Shown here piece after piece: positions 43,482 to 52,354 of a stretch of 64,000 nucleotides of DNA. The notes under the pieces are model-generated. The model did no database searches. It was not told where the DNA came from and saw nothing but the letters and a program-made list of their open reading frames with translations. Positions within the stretch are counted from its first letter, which is position 1. Each line of letters opens with the position of its first letter. Both the position numbers and the translations under genes were made by a program. The stretch lies in assembly GCF_007750395.1 (NCBI RefSeq), contig NZ_CP036281.1:6037001-6101000 (forward strand). The letters run 5' to 3'. The DNA comes from Polystyrenella longa. Its GTDB lineage: Bacteria > Planctomycetota > Planctomycetia > Planctomycetales > Planctomycetaceae.

Positions 43482-44366
43482 ATGATTCACAAAACACTCA
43501 TCACCGGCGCCGTCGCCCTTACTCTGGGCATGTTTGTCTTCGGGTCGAACATGTGGAGCTACCTCCAGTCGACAGCGAATAATGTTCGGGAATCGGTTAA
43601 ATCGAGCGTCCCGTTCGAAATGCGAATTGAAACGGCCGCGGACATGGTCGAAGAAATTCTGCCCGAAATCAGACGACACAAACAGCTCGTCGCCAAACAA
43701 CAGGTTGAACTGAAATATCAGCAGGAAGCGATCACGAAAACCCGGACAGAATTGGAATCGCAGAAGAAAGCGATCCTGGCTCTGCGGGAAATGCTTCAGG
43801 ATGGCAAACAGACTTACCAGTTTGCCCGCCATGCTTACACTGCAACCGAAGTGGAGTCTGATGTCTCACAACGGTTCGAACGATTCAAAATCGCCGAGGA
43901 TGCCTTAACGCGGGAACAGGAAGTTTTTGAAGCGAAACGGAAAGCATTGCGGTCCAACGAACAGGCTCTGGATCAGATGATGAACCAGAAGAAAACTCTG
44001 GAAGCACAAGTGATTCAACTGCAGGCACGCTTGAATCAACTGCGGGCAACCGAGTCGGTGAAGTCGATGGACATCGACGATTCTCAACTCGTCCGCACCC
44101 GTCAGATGATCAATGAGCTCAACAAAGAACTGGATATCCAGGAACGCGTTCTGGATGAAGAAGGGGAGTTCGTCGGACTGATCCCAGTTGAAGAAGAACT
44201 GGAACATCGTCAGCACCCGGACCTCTTGAGCGAAATCGATTCCTACTTCGATGACACTCCTGCTGAGGAACAGAAAAGCGAAGAAAAGACAGGTCCTACC
44301 GCCGCTGAAAAAGCAGACACTGCTGAATCCAGCTCGGTTGATCCCGACTTGCAGGCTGCCCTGTAA
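43482..44366 (+). CDS. Exported or membrane-anchored coiled-coil protein
   Basis: This is a 294-residue protein. An N-terminal hydrophobic segment (TGAVALTLGMFVFGSNMW, about residues 6-25) anchors or exports it. Residues about 60-225 form a nearly continuous heptad-rich coiled coil (KQQVELKYQQEAITKTRTEL, EALDQMMNQKKTLEAQVIQL). The tail is acidic and low-complexity (SEEKTGPTAAEKADTAES). The family is unnamed to me but resembles planctomycete envelope coiled-coil proteins. The start ATG is at 43482. It is 113 codons before the FHA-like gene, and 413 nt separate them; a structural role is a guess only. Confidence 0.78.
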   Translation: MIHKTLITGAVALTLGMFVFGSNMWSYLQSTANNVRESVKSSVPFEMRIETAADMVEEILPEIRRHKQLVAKQQVELKYQQEAITKTRTELESQKKAILALREMLQDGKQTYQFARHAYTATEVESDVSQRFERFKIAEDALTREQEVFEAKRKALRSNEQALDQMMNQKKTLEAQVIQLQARLNQLRATESVKSMDIDDSQLVRTRQMINELNKELDIQERVLDEEGEFVGLIPVEEELEHRQHPDLLSEIDSYFDDTPAEEQKSEEKTGPTAAEKADTAESSSVDPDLQAAL

Positions 44367-44779
44367 GACGAAACCTGATCGAATTTCGAATGATGTTCCT
44401 CCGTCCTATGAAGAACTTTGTCTGTCAATGACTCGACAGCCACTTGCAGAACGATCTTAACGGAAAGACGTTCGCAGAATATCAAAGACGTCGGTGGCAG
44501 GCTTCGGCCTGTCACCGATATTCTTGTCTGGAAGGACTCTCCTTATTAATCGTTTTAAAATTATCTAACCCACTGATAAAGATGAGGTTAAGACGATTAA
44601 TCAGGAATAGAACTGACGGGGTTTTCTGAACCGGCGACTTTCTCCGGTTTCACTCCCCACAGACGTAATTGGATACGTTATTTTATAGAGAGTGTTTTTG
44701 ATCGGGATACTTCCTCGCCGTCGACGAGTCGACCCGAAAAGAAATACTCAGCGAACGCTGAACCTCAAAGCATTCCATA
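44367..44779. other. Intergenic region with two strong hairpins
   Basis: CGGTGGCAGGC-TTCG-GCCTGTCACCG (44492-44517) is an 11-bp stem with a UUCG tetraloop, extended outward by AATATC/GATATT across a bulge (about 44478-44522). Further on, ATTAATCGT (44545-44553) pairs with ACGATTAAT (44593-44601) enclosing TCTAACC/GGTTA-AGA. Neither is followed by a clean T-run. They may form a leader or a 3' stability element; the FHA-like gene starts 178 nt later. The remaining part to 44779 shows no clear gene. Confidence 0.5.
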
Positions 44780-45475
44780 ATGTTACCCATGACTCTTACT
44801 CAAGATAGCAGGTCTGACGAGATGAAGTTTACTCGTGGAGATTCCTCTCGCCAGGATGACGCGGGTTCTTCCCCTGCCGGAAAGAGCCAACTGCCAGATC
44901 GACTCATGTTGTGGGTCGACCAGGTGGGCGGGTATCTAATTTGTCTCAAGGAAGAAGTCAGCCTGGGAGCAGTCACTGGTGGCGCAGCGGAAGTCGATAT
45001 CCCCGTCATGGCGAACCTCTCGCGACAACACGCGACAATTCATCGCCGGGGAGAAACGTATCTCGTCAGCGCACAAGGACCCACATTTCTGGAGGGTCGT
45101 CCGGTTGAATACGAAGCCTACCTCTCTTCGAACAGTCAGTTGAAACTGGCCGGCGTCGAGTTCCGGTTTCGGCAACCGACCGTCCTTTCCGCAACGGCAG
45201 TACTCGATCCACTGACGTCTCATCGCATTGCCGAAGGGGCCGAGGGGATTGTTCTGATGGAAGGTCTCTGCCTGTTAGGACCGGCGACCGACCATCACAT
45301 CGTCTGTCGACACTGGACGGATCCCATCATCCTGTTTCGGCGCGGAGATCAACTTCTCTGCAAATCACCAGGTCCGCTGTTCGTGGATGAGGAACTGGTT
45401 CAGGAAGAAGCGATCATCCAACATGGAAATATTATCGCCGGAACGGAATCCCGGTTTCGCGTTGAGTATTGTTGA
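44780..45475 (+). CDS. FHA-domain-like protein (two FHA-like halves)
   Basis: This is a 231-residue cytosolic protein. The central part (about residues 58-145) has the FHA pattern: VSLGAVTGGAAEVDIPVMAN, LSRQHATIHRRGETYLVSAQ, and TFLEGRPVE, i.e. the R-x-H-(A/T) phospho-threonine-binding shape. The second half (about 145-230) repeats a related fold (LLGPATDHHIVCRHW, LFVDEELVQEEAIIQHGNII). FHA proteins bind phosphorylated threonines, so this fits beside the kinase gene downstream. N-terminal 40 residues are polar and disordered. Starts at 44780, 44789 or 44822 are all possible; I use the first. The PLDc_N-like gene follows after 93 nt. Confidence 0.78.
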   Translation: MLPMTLTQDSRSDEMKFTRGDSSRQDDAGSSPAGKSQLPDRLMLWVDQVGGYLICLKEEVSLGAVTGGAAEVDIPVMANLSRQHATIHRRGETYLVSAQGPTFLEGRPVEYEAYLSSNSQLKLAGVEFRFRQPTVLSATAVLDPLTSHRIAEGAEGIVLMEGLCLLGPATDHHIVCRHWTDPIILFRRGDQLLCKSPGPLFVDEELVQEEAIIQHGNIIAGTESRFRVEYC

Positions 45476-45568
45476 CGACACATGAGTGTTGTTAGCTGAA
45501 TGACGATGGAGGAAATTGGCACCTACCCTATACAAGATAATGATCAGGTTTAGAAAGGCCCGCTAACC

Positions 45569-45820
45569 ATGGGAATCCTCGAAGTCTCCGGTATCCTTGG
45601 CATTCTGCTATTTATTTTTGTTGTCATCCTTCTCCCTATAGCACTGACTGCCTTCACTATTTGGGCCGTCATCGACTGTGCCACGAATGAGCCGAGCGAA
45701 GGGAACGATAAACTTGTTTGGATGGCCGTGATTATTTTTGGTTATTTCGTTGCCGGTATTGGAGCGTTCGTTTATTACTTCGTCCGCCGCCCGACGCGAA
45801 TTCGCGAGTACGGACAATGA
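45569..45820 (+). CDS. Small membrane protein, PLDc_N-like
   Basis: This is an 83-residue protein with two helices: about residues 8-38 (ILGILLFIFVVILLPIALTAFTIW) and 50-70 (VWMAVIIFGYFVAGIGAFVYYF), with a DCATNEPSEGNDKLVW loop between them. The AVIDCATNE-like segment and the W-x-x-V-I/V...G-x-x-(Y/F)-Y end match PLDc_N (the N-terminal helical pair of cardiolipin-synthase-like proteins), which also occurs as a stand-alone small protein. The function is unknown. AAAGG lies before the ATG at 45569. It is between the FHA-like gene and the kinase gene, same direction. Confidence 0.75.
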   Translation: MGILEVSGILGILLFIFVVILLPIALTAFTIWAVIDCATNEPSEGNDKLVWMAVIIFGYFVAGIGAFVYYFVRRPTRIREYGQ

Positions 45821-46018
45821 TTTTCGAAGCAGCAGAGTCTTATGGAACAGCTTTTTTTCAAACTACGCAGATTTTAACTTTTTACTGTCTAAATTAAGAA
45901 CCATTGAGCGACTTTCCACGTTCATTAAATAGGGATCAGCCAAATCCCTGCAGAATCAAATAAGTCATCCCTCTTCATCAACAGCACATCTAACAACAGG
46001 TAACAGGGTCTCCGGGCT

Positions 46019-48130
46019 ATGAAATTCGCCTTCGCACCAGAATCGAAACCGCTGGAAGGATACACGATCAAACGTGCTATCCATCGGGGAGGGTTCGGCG
46101 AGGTTTATTATGCCCTCAGCGACGCGGGTAAAGAAGTCGCGCTGAAACTGCTTCGCCAGAACACCGACATCGAGCTCCGCGGTGTCACTCAATGTTTGAA
46201 CCTGAAACATCCCAACCTCGTTTCCTTGTTTGATATTAAAGAAGACAACGACGGCGATCATTGGATCATCATGGAGTATGTTTCCGGTAAAACTCTCGAC
46301 GAAGTTCTGGGCCAATACCCAAACGGCATGCCACTCGAAAAGGTATCGCTGTGGATGGAGCAGATATGTCAGGGGTTGAGCTTCCTGCACGATAGAGGAA
46401 TTGTCCACCGGGACATGAAACCGGCCAACCTGTTTATCGAAAACGACATCATCAAAATTGGCGATATTGGTCTCTCCAAGTTCATTACTCAGAGCCGCCG
46501 CAGCGCGCAGACACAGTCAGTGGGAACCGTTTACTACATGGCTCCCGAAGTTGCCCACGGTCGTTATGGACATGAAGTCGACATCTACGCAATGGGAATT
46601 ATTCTGTATGAGCTATTCACGGGCCGGGTTCCCTTTGAAGGGGAGTCGACCGGAGAGATCTTAATGAAACATCTGACGGACAAACCTGATCTTACTCGTC
46701 TACCGGAAGCATTCCGCGAAGTCGTCGCGCGGGCCTTGGATAAAGATCCCCAGCAACGGACCAGTTCCGTCACGCAGTTCTGGAATGAATTCCAAGCAGC
46801 CCTGCAAGGAAACACCGAGCCAGTCGATATTCCCGAAAGCTCATTCAGCCCGGTTACCGCTGCCCCCACCGTCACTCGTCCAAACAGGACAAATCCAAGC
46901 GGCGACGGTATCGATATCGACAGCCGAAACAGCAAGCAGGTGGAATTGGAATTCGATTCAGGCAATCCGAATAAGCACCACTCAGAGAGAACCAGAGAAG
47001 AACAATCTTCAGAGAGACCACATTACCGCAAGCCGGGTGAAAAACCTGTTCAGGATAAATTCAACCGAATGGGGAATGATGGTTGGTTCCACAAGCAATC
47101 GAACGATCTAGCCGAGTGGTCTTCGACTCAATTTAATGAGTTCACTACATGGTACAACACCCAAACGGGTGTCGCTCAGGTTGCTATCATTGCAGTGGTA
47201 CTCCTCTTGGTCTTTGGAACTCCACTGTTACCTTTTGTCATTGTACTGGCCGTCTTGGGATTGATGGTGTGGGGATGTTATTCCCTCTTCCTGTTTTTCC
47301 TCGAAGGGGGCAAACCTGCCGCTCCACCCGTCCCCCCGACGCCTCCTCCCGTGCAACGCCAAGCTCACCCACTCGATCCGATTTCTCAGACAGTGAACCG
47401 ATACGCACAGAAAGTGAAGAAGAAAGTTCGCCATTGGTCGGACAAGGAAATTCTCCGCCGGACGCCCCCTAAAACGGTACGGCACATCAGTGGATTACAG
47501 CGGGTTACCGAACTGAGTAGTTCTTTCGGTCTATCTACATTCTATGTCGCGATTTTTTCGAGCTTGTATTTCTTTGTTTCGGAACAGACCGTCGCCCAGA
47601 GTTTGCCCACAATCTTCTTTCTCGGTTCAACCACCTTGCTCTCCGTCTGGACATTGCTTGGCGTGAATAAATTGACGGAAGGTTCGAAGCTCTCCAGTAT
47701 CGCGCGGCGATTACTGTTGGTCCCCGGAGCGTTGTTAGTCGGAGCAGCCGCTTATGGGCTTTCAAACTACTTGATGGTCTGGCCTAACTTTGACTTCTCC
47801 CACGATGTCATCGATACCGCTTTCACCAATCAAGTGGGAGACGTGATGCTGGTCGCTTCCGGACGCCCCACTTGGGATGCATATCTGCTCTTCTTCGTTG
47901 GGATGTTCCTCGTCCGCGGTTGGTGGAGTGTCTCCGATAGCTATCGCAAAAAGAAATTACGAATCCTCTCCATTCTGTGGACCGGTTTCCTCACCTTCGC
48001 GCAGGTTTGTTTCTTCGCTTTCCCTTTGGAACTGGCTCTCTTCTGGTCGGTCGTCAGTGCGACAGTCATTCAGTTGTCCTCCAATTGGACACCTCCTCGT
48101 GACCGTCTTTATATCGCGGAGGAGAAATAA
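46019..48130 (+). CDS. Transmembrane Ser/Thr protein kinase (PknB/Hanks type)
   Basis: This is a 703-residue kinase. The catalytic domain covers about residues 15-265: glycine loop HRGGFGEVY, lysine in VALKLLRQ, catalytic loop [10 protein letters not shown], activation-segment start GDIGLSK (DIG instead of the usual DFG), and [21 protein letters not shown] hydrophilic linker (about 265-370) follows, then hydrophobic helices (about 372-425), a Pro-rich stretch ([14 protein letters not shown]) and a membrane block (about 505-690). No extracellular sensor domain such as PASTA is present. It probably phosphorylates proteins read by the upstream FHA-like protein. The ATG at 46019 is clear, and the next gene starts 2 nt after its stop. 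Confidence 0.93.
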   Translation: MKFAFAPESKPLEGYTIKRAIHRGGFGEVYYALSDAGKEVALKLLRQNTDIELRGVTQCLNLKHPNLVSLFDIKEDNDGDHWIIMEYVSGKTLDEVLGQYPNGMPLEKVSLWMEQICQGLSFLHDRGIVHRDMKPANLFIENDIIKIGDIGLSKFITQSRRSAQTQSVGTVYYMAPEVAHGRYGHEVDIYAMGIILYELFTGRVPFEGESTGEILMKHLTDKPDLTRLPEAFREVVARALDKDPQQRTSSVTQFWNEFQAALQGNTEPVDIPESSFSPVTAAPTVTRPNRTNPSGDGIDIDSRNSKQVELEFDSGNPNKHHSERTREEQSSERPHYRKPGEKPVQDKFNRMGNDGWFHKQSNDLAEWSSTQFNEFTTWYNTQTGVAQVAIIAVVLLLVFGTPLLPFVIVLAVLGLMVWGCYSLFLFFLEGGKPAAPPVPPTPPPVQRQAHPLDPISQTVNRYAQKVKKKVRHWSDKEILRRTPPKTVRHISGLQRVTELSSSFGLSTFYVAIFSSLYFFVSEQTVAQSLPTIFFLGSTTLLSVWTLLGVNKLTEGSKLSSIARRLLLVPGALLVGAAAYGLSNYLMVWPNFDFSHDVIDTAFTNQVGDVMLVASGRPTWDAYLLFFVGMFLVRGWWSVSDSYRKKKLRILSILWTGFLTFAQVCFFAFPLELALFWSVVSATVIQLSSNWTPPRDRLYIAEEK

Positions 48131-48132
48131 CG

Positions 48133-49749
48133 ATGACAGTTTCAATCCTGGGAATACTGGTTTTATTGTTAATCTTCGTCGGCTTACTCGGAGTACTCTT
48201 CATCGCGGGCGGATTTGGCCGACGTAACCGGACTCTAGATTTATCTGGCGGTCTCTTAGTGCTTCTGGGAATGGTAGTATTATTTGCCGCGAAACTCGGG
48301 CCGCCAGCCTTTCAATTACTAAATCTTCCAACCTCCGGCGCTCCTCAGGTCGCTACTGTATCGGAACCAAGTGTGGGAACTTCAATTGAATCACCTTCAG
48401 TGTCAATCAACGCTGAACTGCAATCGGAGGTGATCCATTCCCATCCGCTAATAGTCCAAAGGGACTGGGACTGGGTCAGCCCGGAGTTACTTACACTCGT
48501 CTTGTTGTTCTCAGGTTTTAGCGTCTGGTTCTTGATCCGGTCGACCCGTTTTCGTGCAGCGGCATTGTCGCTAGTCGCGGGGGTAACCTTGCTGGCCGTG
48601 TTATGGATGGGGGCGAGAGGGGTCTCGCAGACGCAAACCTGGGTCATGGATTCCACCTCGACGATTTCCTCCGATGAAGCGGGGCAGATCATTGCCAGTC
48701 AGCCAACTGAAGTTCAGATGTATTTTCAAAGCTGGAGTAAAGTCTTGTTCATCGTCGCTGTCGCGATCTCGTTGGTTTTTGCCTTTGCAATGTATGTATT
48801 CTTCGTCAGTCGCAGACCTACGACGGAGGTTCGTTCAAGCCGCTTTCTGCATTCAACTCTGTGGGCTTTGCCAGTCGTGTTAATCTCGGGGATGGTCTTG
48901 CTCACCTATCTCGACCATCTGCAACGAACGATTCAGGTGCCGGAAGCGGAACTGGTTCGCATCGACGGCGAAGGCACGGATATTGATCTTCCTCATGGTG
49001 GGTTTGAGTCTGGCATGATTCTGGAAATTCAGGACGACTTGTCACTGGATCAACTGGAAATAGAGAGTGCCGAACTTCCTACGGACACCGCAACAATCTC
49101 AGGATCTTCCCCTCAGGATCCTTCCCTCGAAGTGACGCCGGAGGATGGAACCGCCAAAGAGCCAGCTAAGGCGGAATCACCGCCGTCGGAAACGGCCATT
49201 GCTTTGGAGTATCCGGAATGGATCGAACGGGGGGCGGAGGTGCGTCACTCAGAGGTACCGGAGGGGGATGTTTTTCGGTTTACCGTCATGAGTGATCTGT
49301 TTGAATCGAACGCGGCCGCTGTTGAAGACGCGCTGCATCGGCTTTCGCAACAGACGATTCACCTTTACGGAACCCAGTCTTCCGGTTCCGCATTGCAGCG
49401 AATTCCCAATGAATTCCTGCGGAGTTCCGCCGTCATTCATACGTATAGCGTTGCAGGTCTGGTCACAACCGAACAGAATAAGTTTCCGATGTACCGGGTC
49501 TGGCTCGACTGTGAAGTCGATACTTTCGCCGGATCCCAGCCTTTCCAATACTGGAAAGAGGTTCTCGTCCAACACCGCATGTGGACTTTGGCCGGGCTGA
49601 TCGGATTCTTCGTGCTGGTCTTTGTTGCTCTTTCAATTCTCTTCCGGTTGAATCATTTCTCCCAGGGACAATTTGAACGACGACTCAAGCTGGCCTACAT
49701 CATTCTCGTTCTGGTCGCCGGCATCGGGGTGATGTCCCTTATTGCGTGA
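48133..49749 (+). CDS. Polytopic membrane protein following the kinase
   Basis: I do not recognise this 538-residue protein. There are two N-terminal helices (about residues 4-26 and 36-56), helices at about 115-135, 142-162, 195-225 and 240-260, a soluble acidic segment (about 275-470) with a Glu/Pro-rich part and a folded-looking piece (FRFTVMSDLFESNAAAVEDAL, FPMYRVWLDCEVDTF), and two C-terminal helices (about 478-500 and 512-535). The soluble middle is probably extracytoplasmic. The start is 2 nt after the kinase stop, so it is almost certainly co-translated with the kinase, and a role as substrate, scaffold or sensor of the kinase is inferred. Confidence 0.72.
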   Translation: MTVSILGILVLLLIFVGLLGVLFIAGGFGRRNRTLDLSGGLLVLLGMVVLFAAKLGPPAFQLLNLPTSGAPQVATVSEPSVGTSIESPSVSINAELQSEVIHSHPLIVQRDWDWVSPELLTLVLLFSGFSVWFLIRSTRFRAAALSLVAGVTLLAVLWMGARGVSQTQTWVMDSTSTISSDEAGQIIASQPTEVQMYFQSWSKVLFIVAVAISLVFAFAMYVFFVSRRPTTEVRSSRFLHSTLWALPVVLISGMVLLTYLDHLQRTIQVPEAELVRIDGEGTDIDLPHGGFESGMILEIQDDLSLDQLEIESAELPTDTATISGSSPQDPSLEVTPEDGTAKEPAKAESPPSETAIALEYPEWIERGAEVRHSEVPEGDVFRFTVMSDLFESNAAAVEDALHRLSQQTIHLYGTQSSGSALQRIPNEFLRSSAVIHTYSVAGLVTTEQNKFPMYRVWLDCEVDTFAGSQPFQYWKEVLVQHRMWTLAGLIGFFVLVFVALSILFRLNHFSQGQFERRLKLAYIILVLVAGIGVMSLIA

Positions 49750-49771
49750 TCGACAGCAAGGAACAACCACA

Positions 49772-50701
49772 GTGCCTCGTCTCGAATCCAGACTGAACCC
49801 CGGAATCATCTCTGTCCTGCAAACGCCGTTTGATGCGGAGGGCCACTTTGATTCCGCTAGCATGGGGCGGCTTGTCGAAGATGCCATTCAATCCGGAGTG
49901 AATGGGTTCCTGGTCCCGGCCGTCGCCAGTGAAGTGGCGTTTCTGACTGAGGCCGAACGATTTGAAATTGTGCGCCTGGTTGCCAACGTGAATGCGAAAC
50001 GGGTCCCGATCATTCTGGGAGCTTCTGCATATGAAGCATCGGAGTGTCAGAAGTTCGCGTCGCTAACAGAAGAGATCGAGGCCGCTGCCTGGCTTGTCGC
50101 TGTTCCGGGTGAACTCTATGAACAGCCCGACAGGATAGTCCCGTTCTTCCAGGAAGTCAGCAGTGCAACAGAGACCCCCTTGATCATTCAGGATCTGCAA
50201 TGGAACGGTTCCGGGTTAAACATCGCACAGATGGAAGAGTTGCAACAAGCTCTTCCGACCTTGGACGGAATCAAAATCGAGACAGTTCCCGCCGGTCCCA
50301 AGTACACCGCAGTGAGGGAACGCTTCGGGGATGACTTTTTCATCGCCGGTGGCTGGGCCGTGCCGCAGTGGATTGAAGCACTTGACCGGGGTGTCGACGC
50401 CATGATCCCGGAGACGGCTATGATCCCCGTCTACGCAGCCATCCTCAACGATTATCAAACGGGGAATCGAGCACGCGCACTCGACCGGTTCCGGCGACTG
50501 CTGCCCGTCCTGACTTTCACCAATCAGGAAATCGGCCTGTCCATTGCCTTCTTCAAACGCTTGCTCGTTCGTCGTGGAATTTTCAAGCACGATACAATGC
50601 GGCTCCCCGGATTTACCTGGGACCGGTACAACGATCGAATTGCTAACGAATTGATCGAGCTCTACTTTGAATTGGAGAACGAGTTCGGAGGACACGATTA
50701 A
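49772..50701 (+). CDS. DapA/NanA-family TIM-barrel protein with altered active site
   Basis: This is a 309-residue protein of the dihydrodipicolinate synthase/N-acetylneuraminate lyase superfamily. The start is a GTG at 49772, with AAGGA at the right distance; the frame begins earlier at a TTG. The Schiff-base lysine region DGIKIETVPAG is kept. However, the GTTGE loop reads AVASE (in FLVPAVASEVAF), and the YNvP motif, which carries the catalytic Tyr, reads DLQWNGSG. So it is unlikely to be a normal DapA; another aldol-type or unknown reaction is more likely. It begins 22 nt after the membrane protein gene and may be coupled to it. Confidence 0.8.
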   Translation: MPRLESRLNPGIISVLQTPFDAEGHFDSASMGRLVEDAIQSGVNGFLVPAVASEVAFLTEAERFEIVRLVANVNAKRVPIILGASAYEASECQKFASLTEEIEAAAWLVAVPGELYEQPDRIVPFFQEVSSATETPLIIQDLQWNGSGLNIAQMEELQQALPTLDGIKIETVPAGPKYTAVRERFGDDFFIAGGWAVPQWIEALDRGVDAMIPETAMIPVYAAILNDYQTGNRARALDRFRRLLPVLTFTNQEIGLSIAFFKRLLVRRGIFKHDTMRLPGFTWDRYNDRIANELIELYFELENEFGGHD

Positions 50702-50800
50702 CGTCGAGCAGGAAATTGTTTTTTGAATCACGAAGCGGTTCTTTTTATTTGTCGATGTTATTTCAACAAACCCTTAGCGGCTTGGTGTGATCCTGATTTG

Positions 50801-50933
50801 CTTTTAACACAAAGGCACGAAGGATTTAATGGTATCGATTTAGCGATAACGTTTGGGGACGACTTTTGATTGATTAAACAGCAATGTCTTCTTCGTGTTT
50901 TATCTTCGTGTCTTTGTGCCTTGGTGTTAAAAG
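50801..50933. repeat. Inverted pair of CACGAAGG/CTTCGTG-type dispersed repeats
   Basis: CTTTTAACACAAAGGCACGAAG (50801-50822) is mirrored by CTTTGTGCCTTGGTGTTAAAAG (50912-50933) with few mismatches, giving about 22-bp arms around about 90 nt. The right arm extends inward as CTTCGTGT and recurs (CTTCGTGTT near 50891). Relatives occur at 55251-55449 and 59082-59110. It fills most of the 305-nt gap between the DapA-like gene and mnmA. Another perfect hairpin GTTCATCA/TGATGAAC (50977-50997) lies just past the mnmA stop. Confidence 0.65.
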
Positions 50934-51006
50934 AAGGCGTTGAATCCATCTCACCGTAATTGTTATTTGCCGGGTGGTTCATCAGAAATTGATGAACTCT
51001 CTGAAG

Positions 51007-52116
51007 TCAGCAGATCCAACCGCCACCGAGGACGCGGTCGTCGTCATAGAGAACGCAGGCTTGGCCGGGGGCGACACCGTATTGTGGGTTGTCGAACTGA
51101 ACGCGGAACCGGTCGTCGCCCAGCAGTTCGACATCGCAATCGGCGGGGGTGTGCTGGTAGCGAATCATCGCCTGACAGCGGAAACGGTCGGGCAGGTTGG
51201 GAACGAGCACGTTCATCTGGTCCGCTTCCAGTTCATGTCTTCCAAGATCTTCACGAGTTCCCAGAACGACTTGTTTGGTATCTGGATTGATCTCTACCAC
51301 AAAGCGAGGTTCGCCGAAGGTGACGCCGAGGCCCTTGCGTTGACCAATCGTGAAGTTCTGAAATCCGGCATGCTGCCCGACGACATTTCCTGCTGTATCG
51401 ACCAGTTCACCACTTGTATCAAAGTCGCCCCTGTAGCGTTGAATGAAGCCCACATAATCCTGATCAGGAATAAAGCAGATTTCCTGGCTGTCTTTTTTGT
51501 CGTGCGTATTAATCCCCGCCTGTCGCGCCATCTCCCGTAAGTCCGATTTTTCAAAATCGCAAACAGGAAAGATAATCTTATCGAGCAAGTCCGGATTGAT
51601 CCCAAACAGAACGTAAGTCTGATCCTTCTTGCGATCAGTCCCGCGTCGCAAGGAGATCGTGCCCGTTGTTTCATCGGGAACCAACCGGGCATAGTGGCCC
51701 GTTGCAATTTTTTCGGCCCCGACGGAAGAGGCGAAGTCCCACAGTTTGCCAAACTTTAACCAGATGTTACACATCACGCACGGGTTGGGAGTGCGTCCGG
51801 CGAGGTATTCATCGGCGAAATAATCTTTGATCCGCCCGAAGGCATCCTGAAAGTTCAGAGCATGGAAGGGAATGTCCAACTTGTCAGCCACACGGCGAGC
51901 ATCGGCGGCGTCGGAAGCGGAGCAACAGCCCTGCTTGTGACTTTTAGAATTCAGCACGGGCAGGGGATTATCGATGGGAAGCGCGCACGCTTCTTCGGCA
52001 GCCACTCCCGACCGCATGAAGAGGCCAATCACCTCGTAACCTTGTTGTTGCAGCAAATGGGCGGCGGCCGAACTATCGACCCCTCCACTCATCGCCAACA
52101 CGACCCGCGTGGACAT
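51007..52116 (-). CDS. mnmA: tRNA-specific 2-thiouridylase
   Basis: This is a 369-residue enzyme that thiolates the wobble uridine U34 of Lys, Glu and Gln tRNAs. Clear motifs are the PP-loop AMSGGVDSSAAAHLL at the start, RTPNPCVMCN with the nucleophilic Cys, TGHYARL, KDQTYVLFG, DSQEICFIPDQDY carrying the catalytic persulfide Cys, and IGQRKGLGV. C-terminal beta-barrel parts are present to GQACVLYDDDRVLGGGWI. Length and motifs are normal for MnmA. It is downstream of the PBP2 gene on the same strand with a 238-nt gap that holds hairpins, so it may have a separate promoter. Confidence 0.96.
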   Translation of the reverse strand: MSTRVVLAMSGGVDSSAAAHLLQQQGYEVIGLFMRSGVAAEEACALPIDNPLPVLNSKSHKQGCCSASDAADARRVADKLDIPFHALNFQDAFGRIKDYFADEYLAGRTPNPCVMCNIWLKFGKLWDFASSVGAEKIATGHYARLVPDETTGTISLRRGTDRKKDQTYVLFGINPDLLDKIIFPVCDFEKSDLREMARQAGINTHDKKDSQEICFIPDQDYVGFIQRYRGDFDTSGELVDTAGNVVGQHAGFQNFTIGQRKGLGVTFGEPRFVVEINPDTKQVVLGTREDLGRHELEADQMNVLVPNLPDRFRCQAMIRYQHTPADCDVELLGDDRFRVQFDNPQYGVAPGQACVLYDDDRVLGGGWIC

Positions 52117-52307
52117 GTTTTTCCTGTATGCTCTGGGGATGGAAGCATTCGAATGCTACTTCAGAATCGAATGCATTTATTTAAACACGAAGGAGCTTGG
52201 AGGGTTTCGTATTTCAAACAAAACTTTGGGGGCTCACCGTACAGGAAGCCGTTCTTCGCTCTCCGTGAGTGTAGATCTCTCTTCTTGCAGAAAAAAGACC
52301 CGAGGTG

Positions 52308-52340
52308 CCGAAACTGGTTCGTTTCGGGGAGATTGCCCCG
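52308..52340 (-). terminator. Overlapping hairpins after the PBP2 gene
   Basis: Two mutually exclusive stems share bases: CCGAAAC/GTTTCGG (52308-52314 and 52321-52327, 6-nt loop) and CGGGG/CCCCG (52325-52329 and 52336-52340). On the minus strand they lie right after the PBP2 stop at 52355, and a T-run (complement of AAAAAA at 52290-52296) follows about 11 nt further on. This may be a terminator for the mre/PBP2 unit before mnmA, though the spacing to the T-run is not ideal. Confidence 0.4.
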
Positions 52341-52354
52341 ATTTAGCAGGGTTT

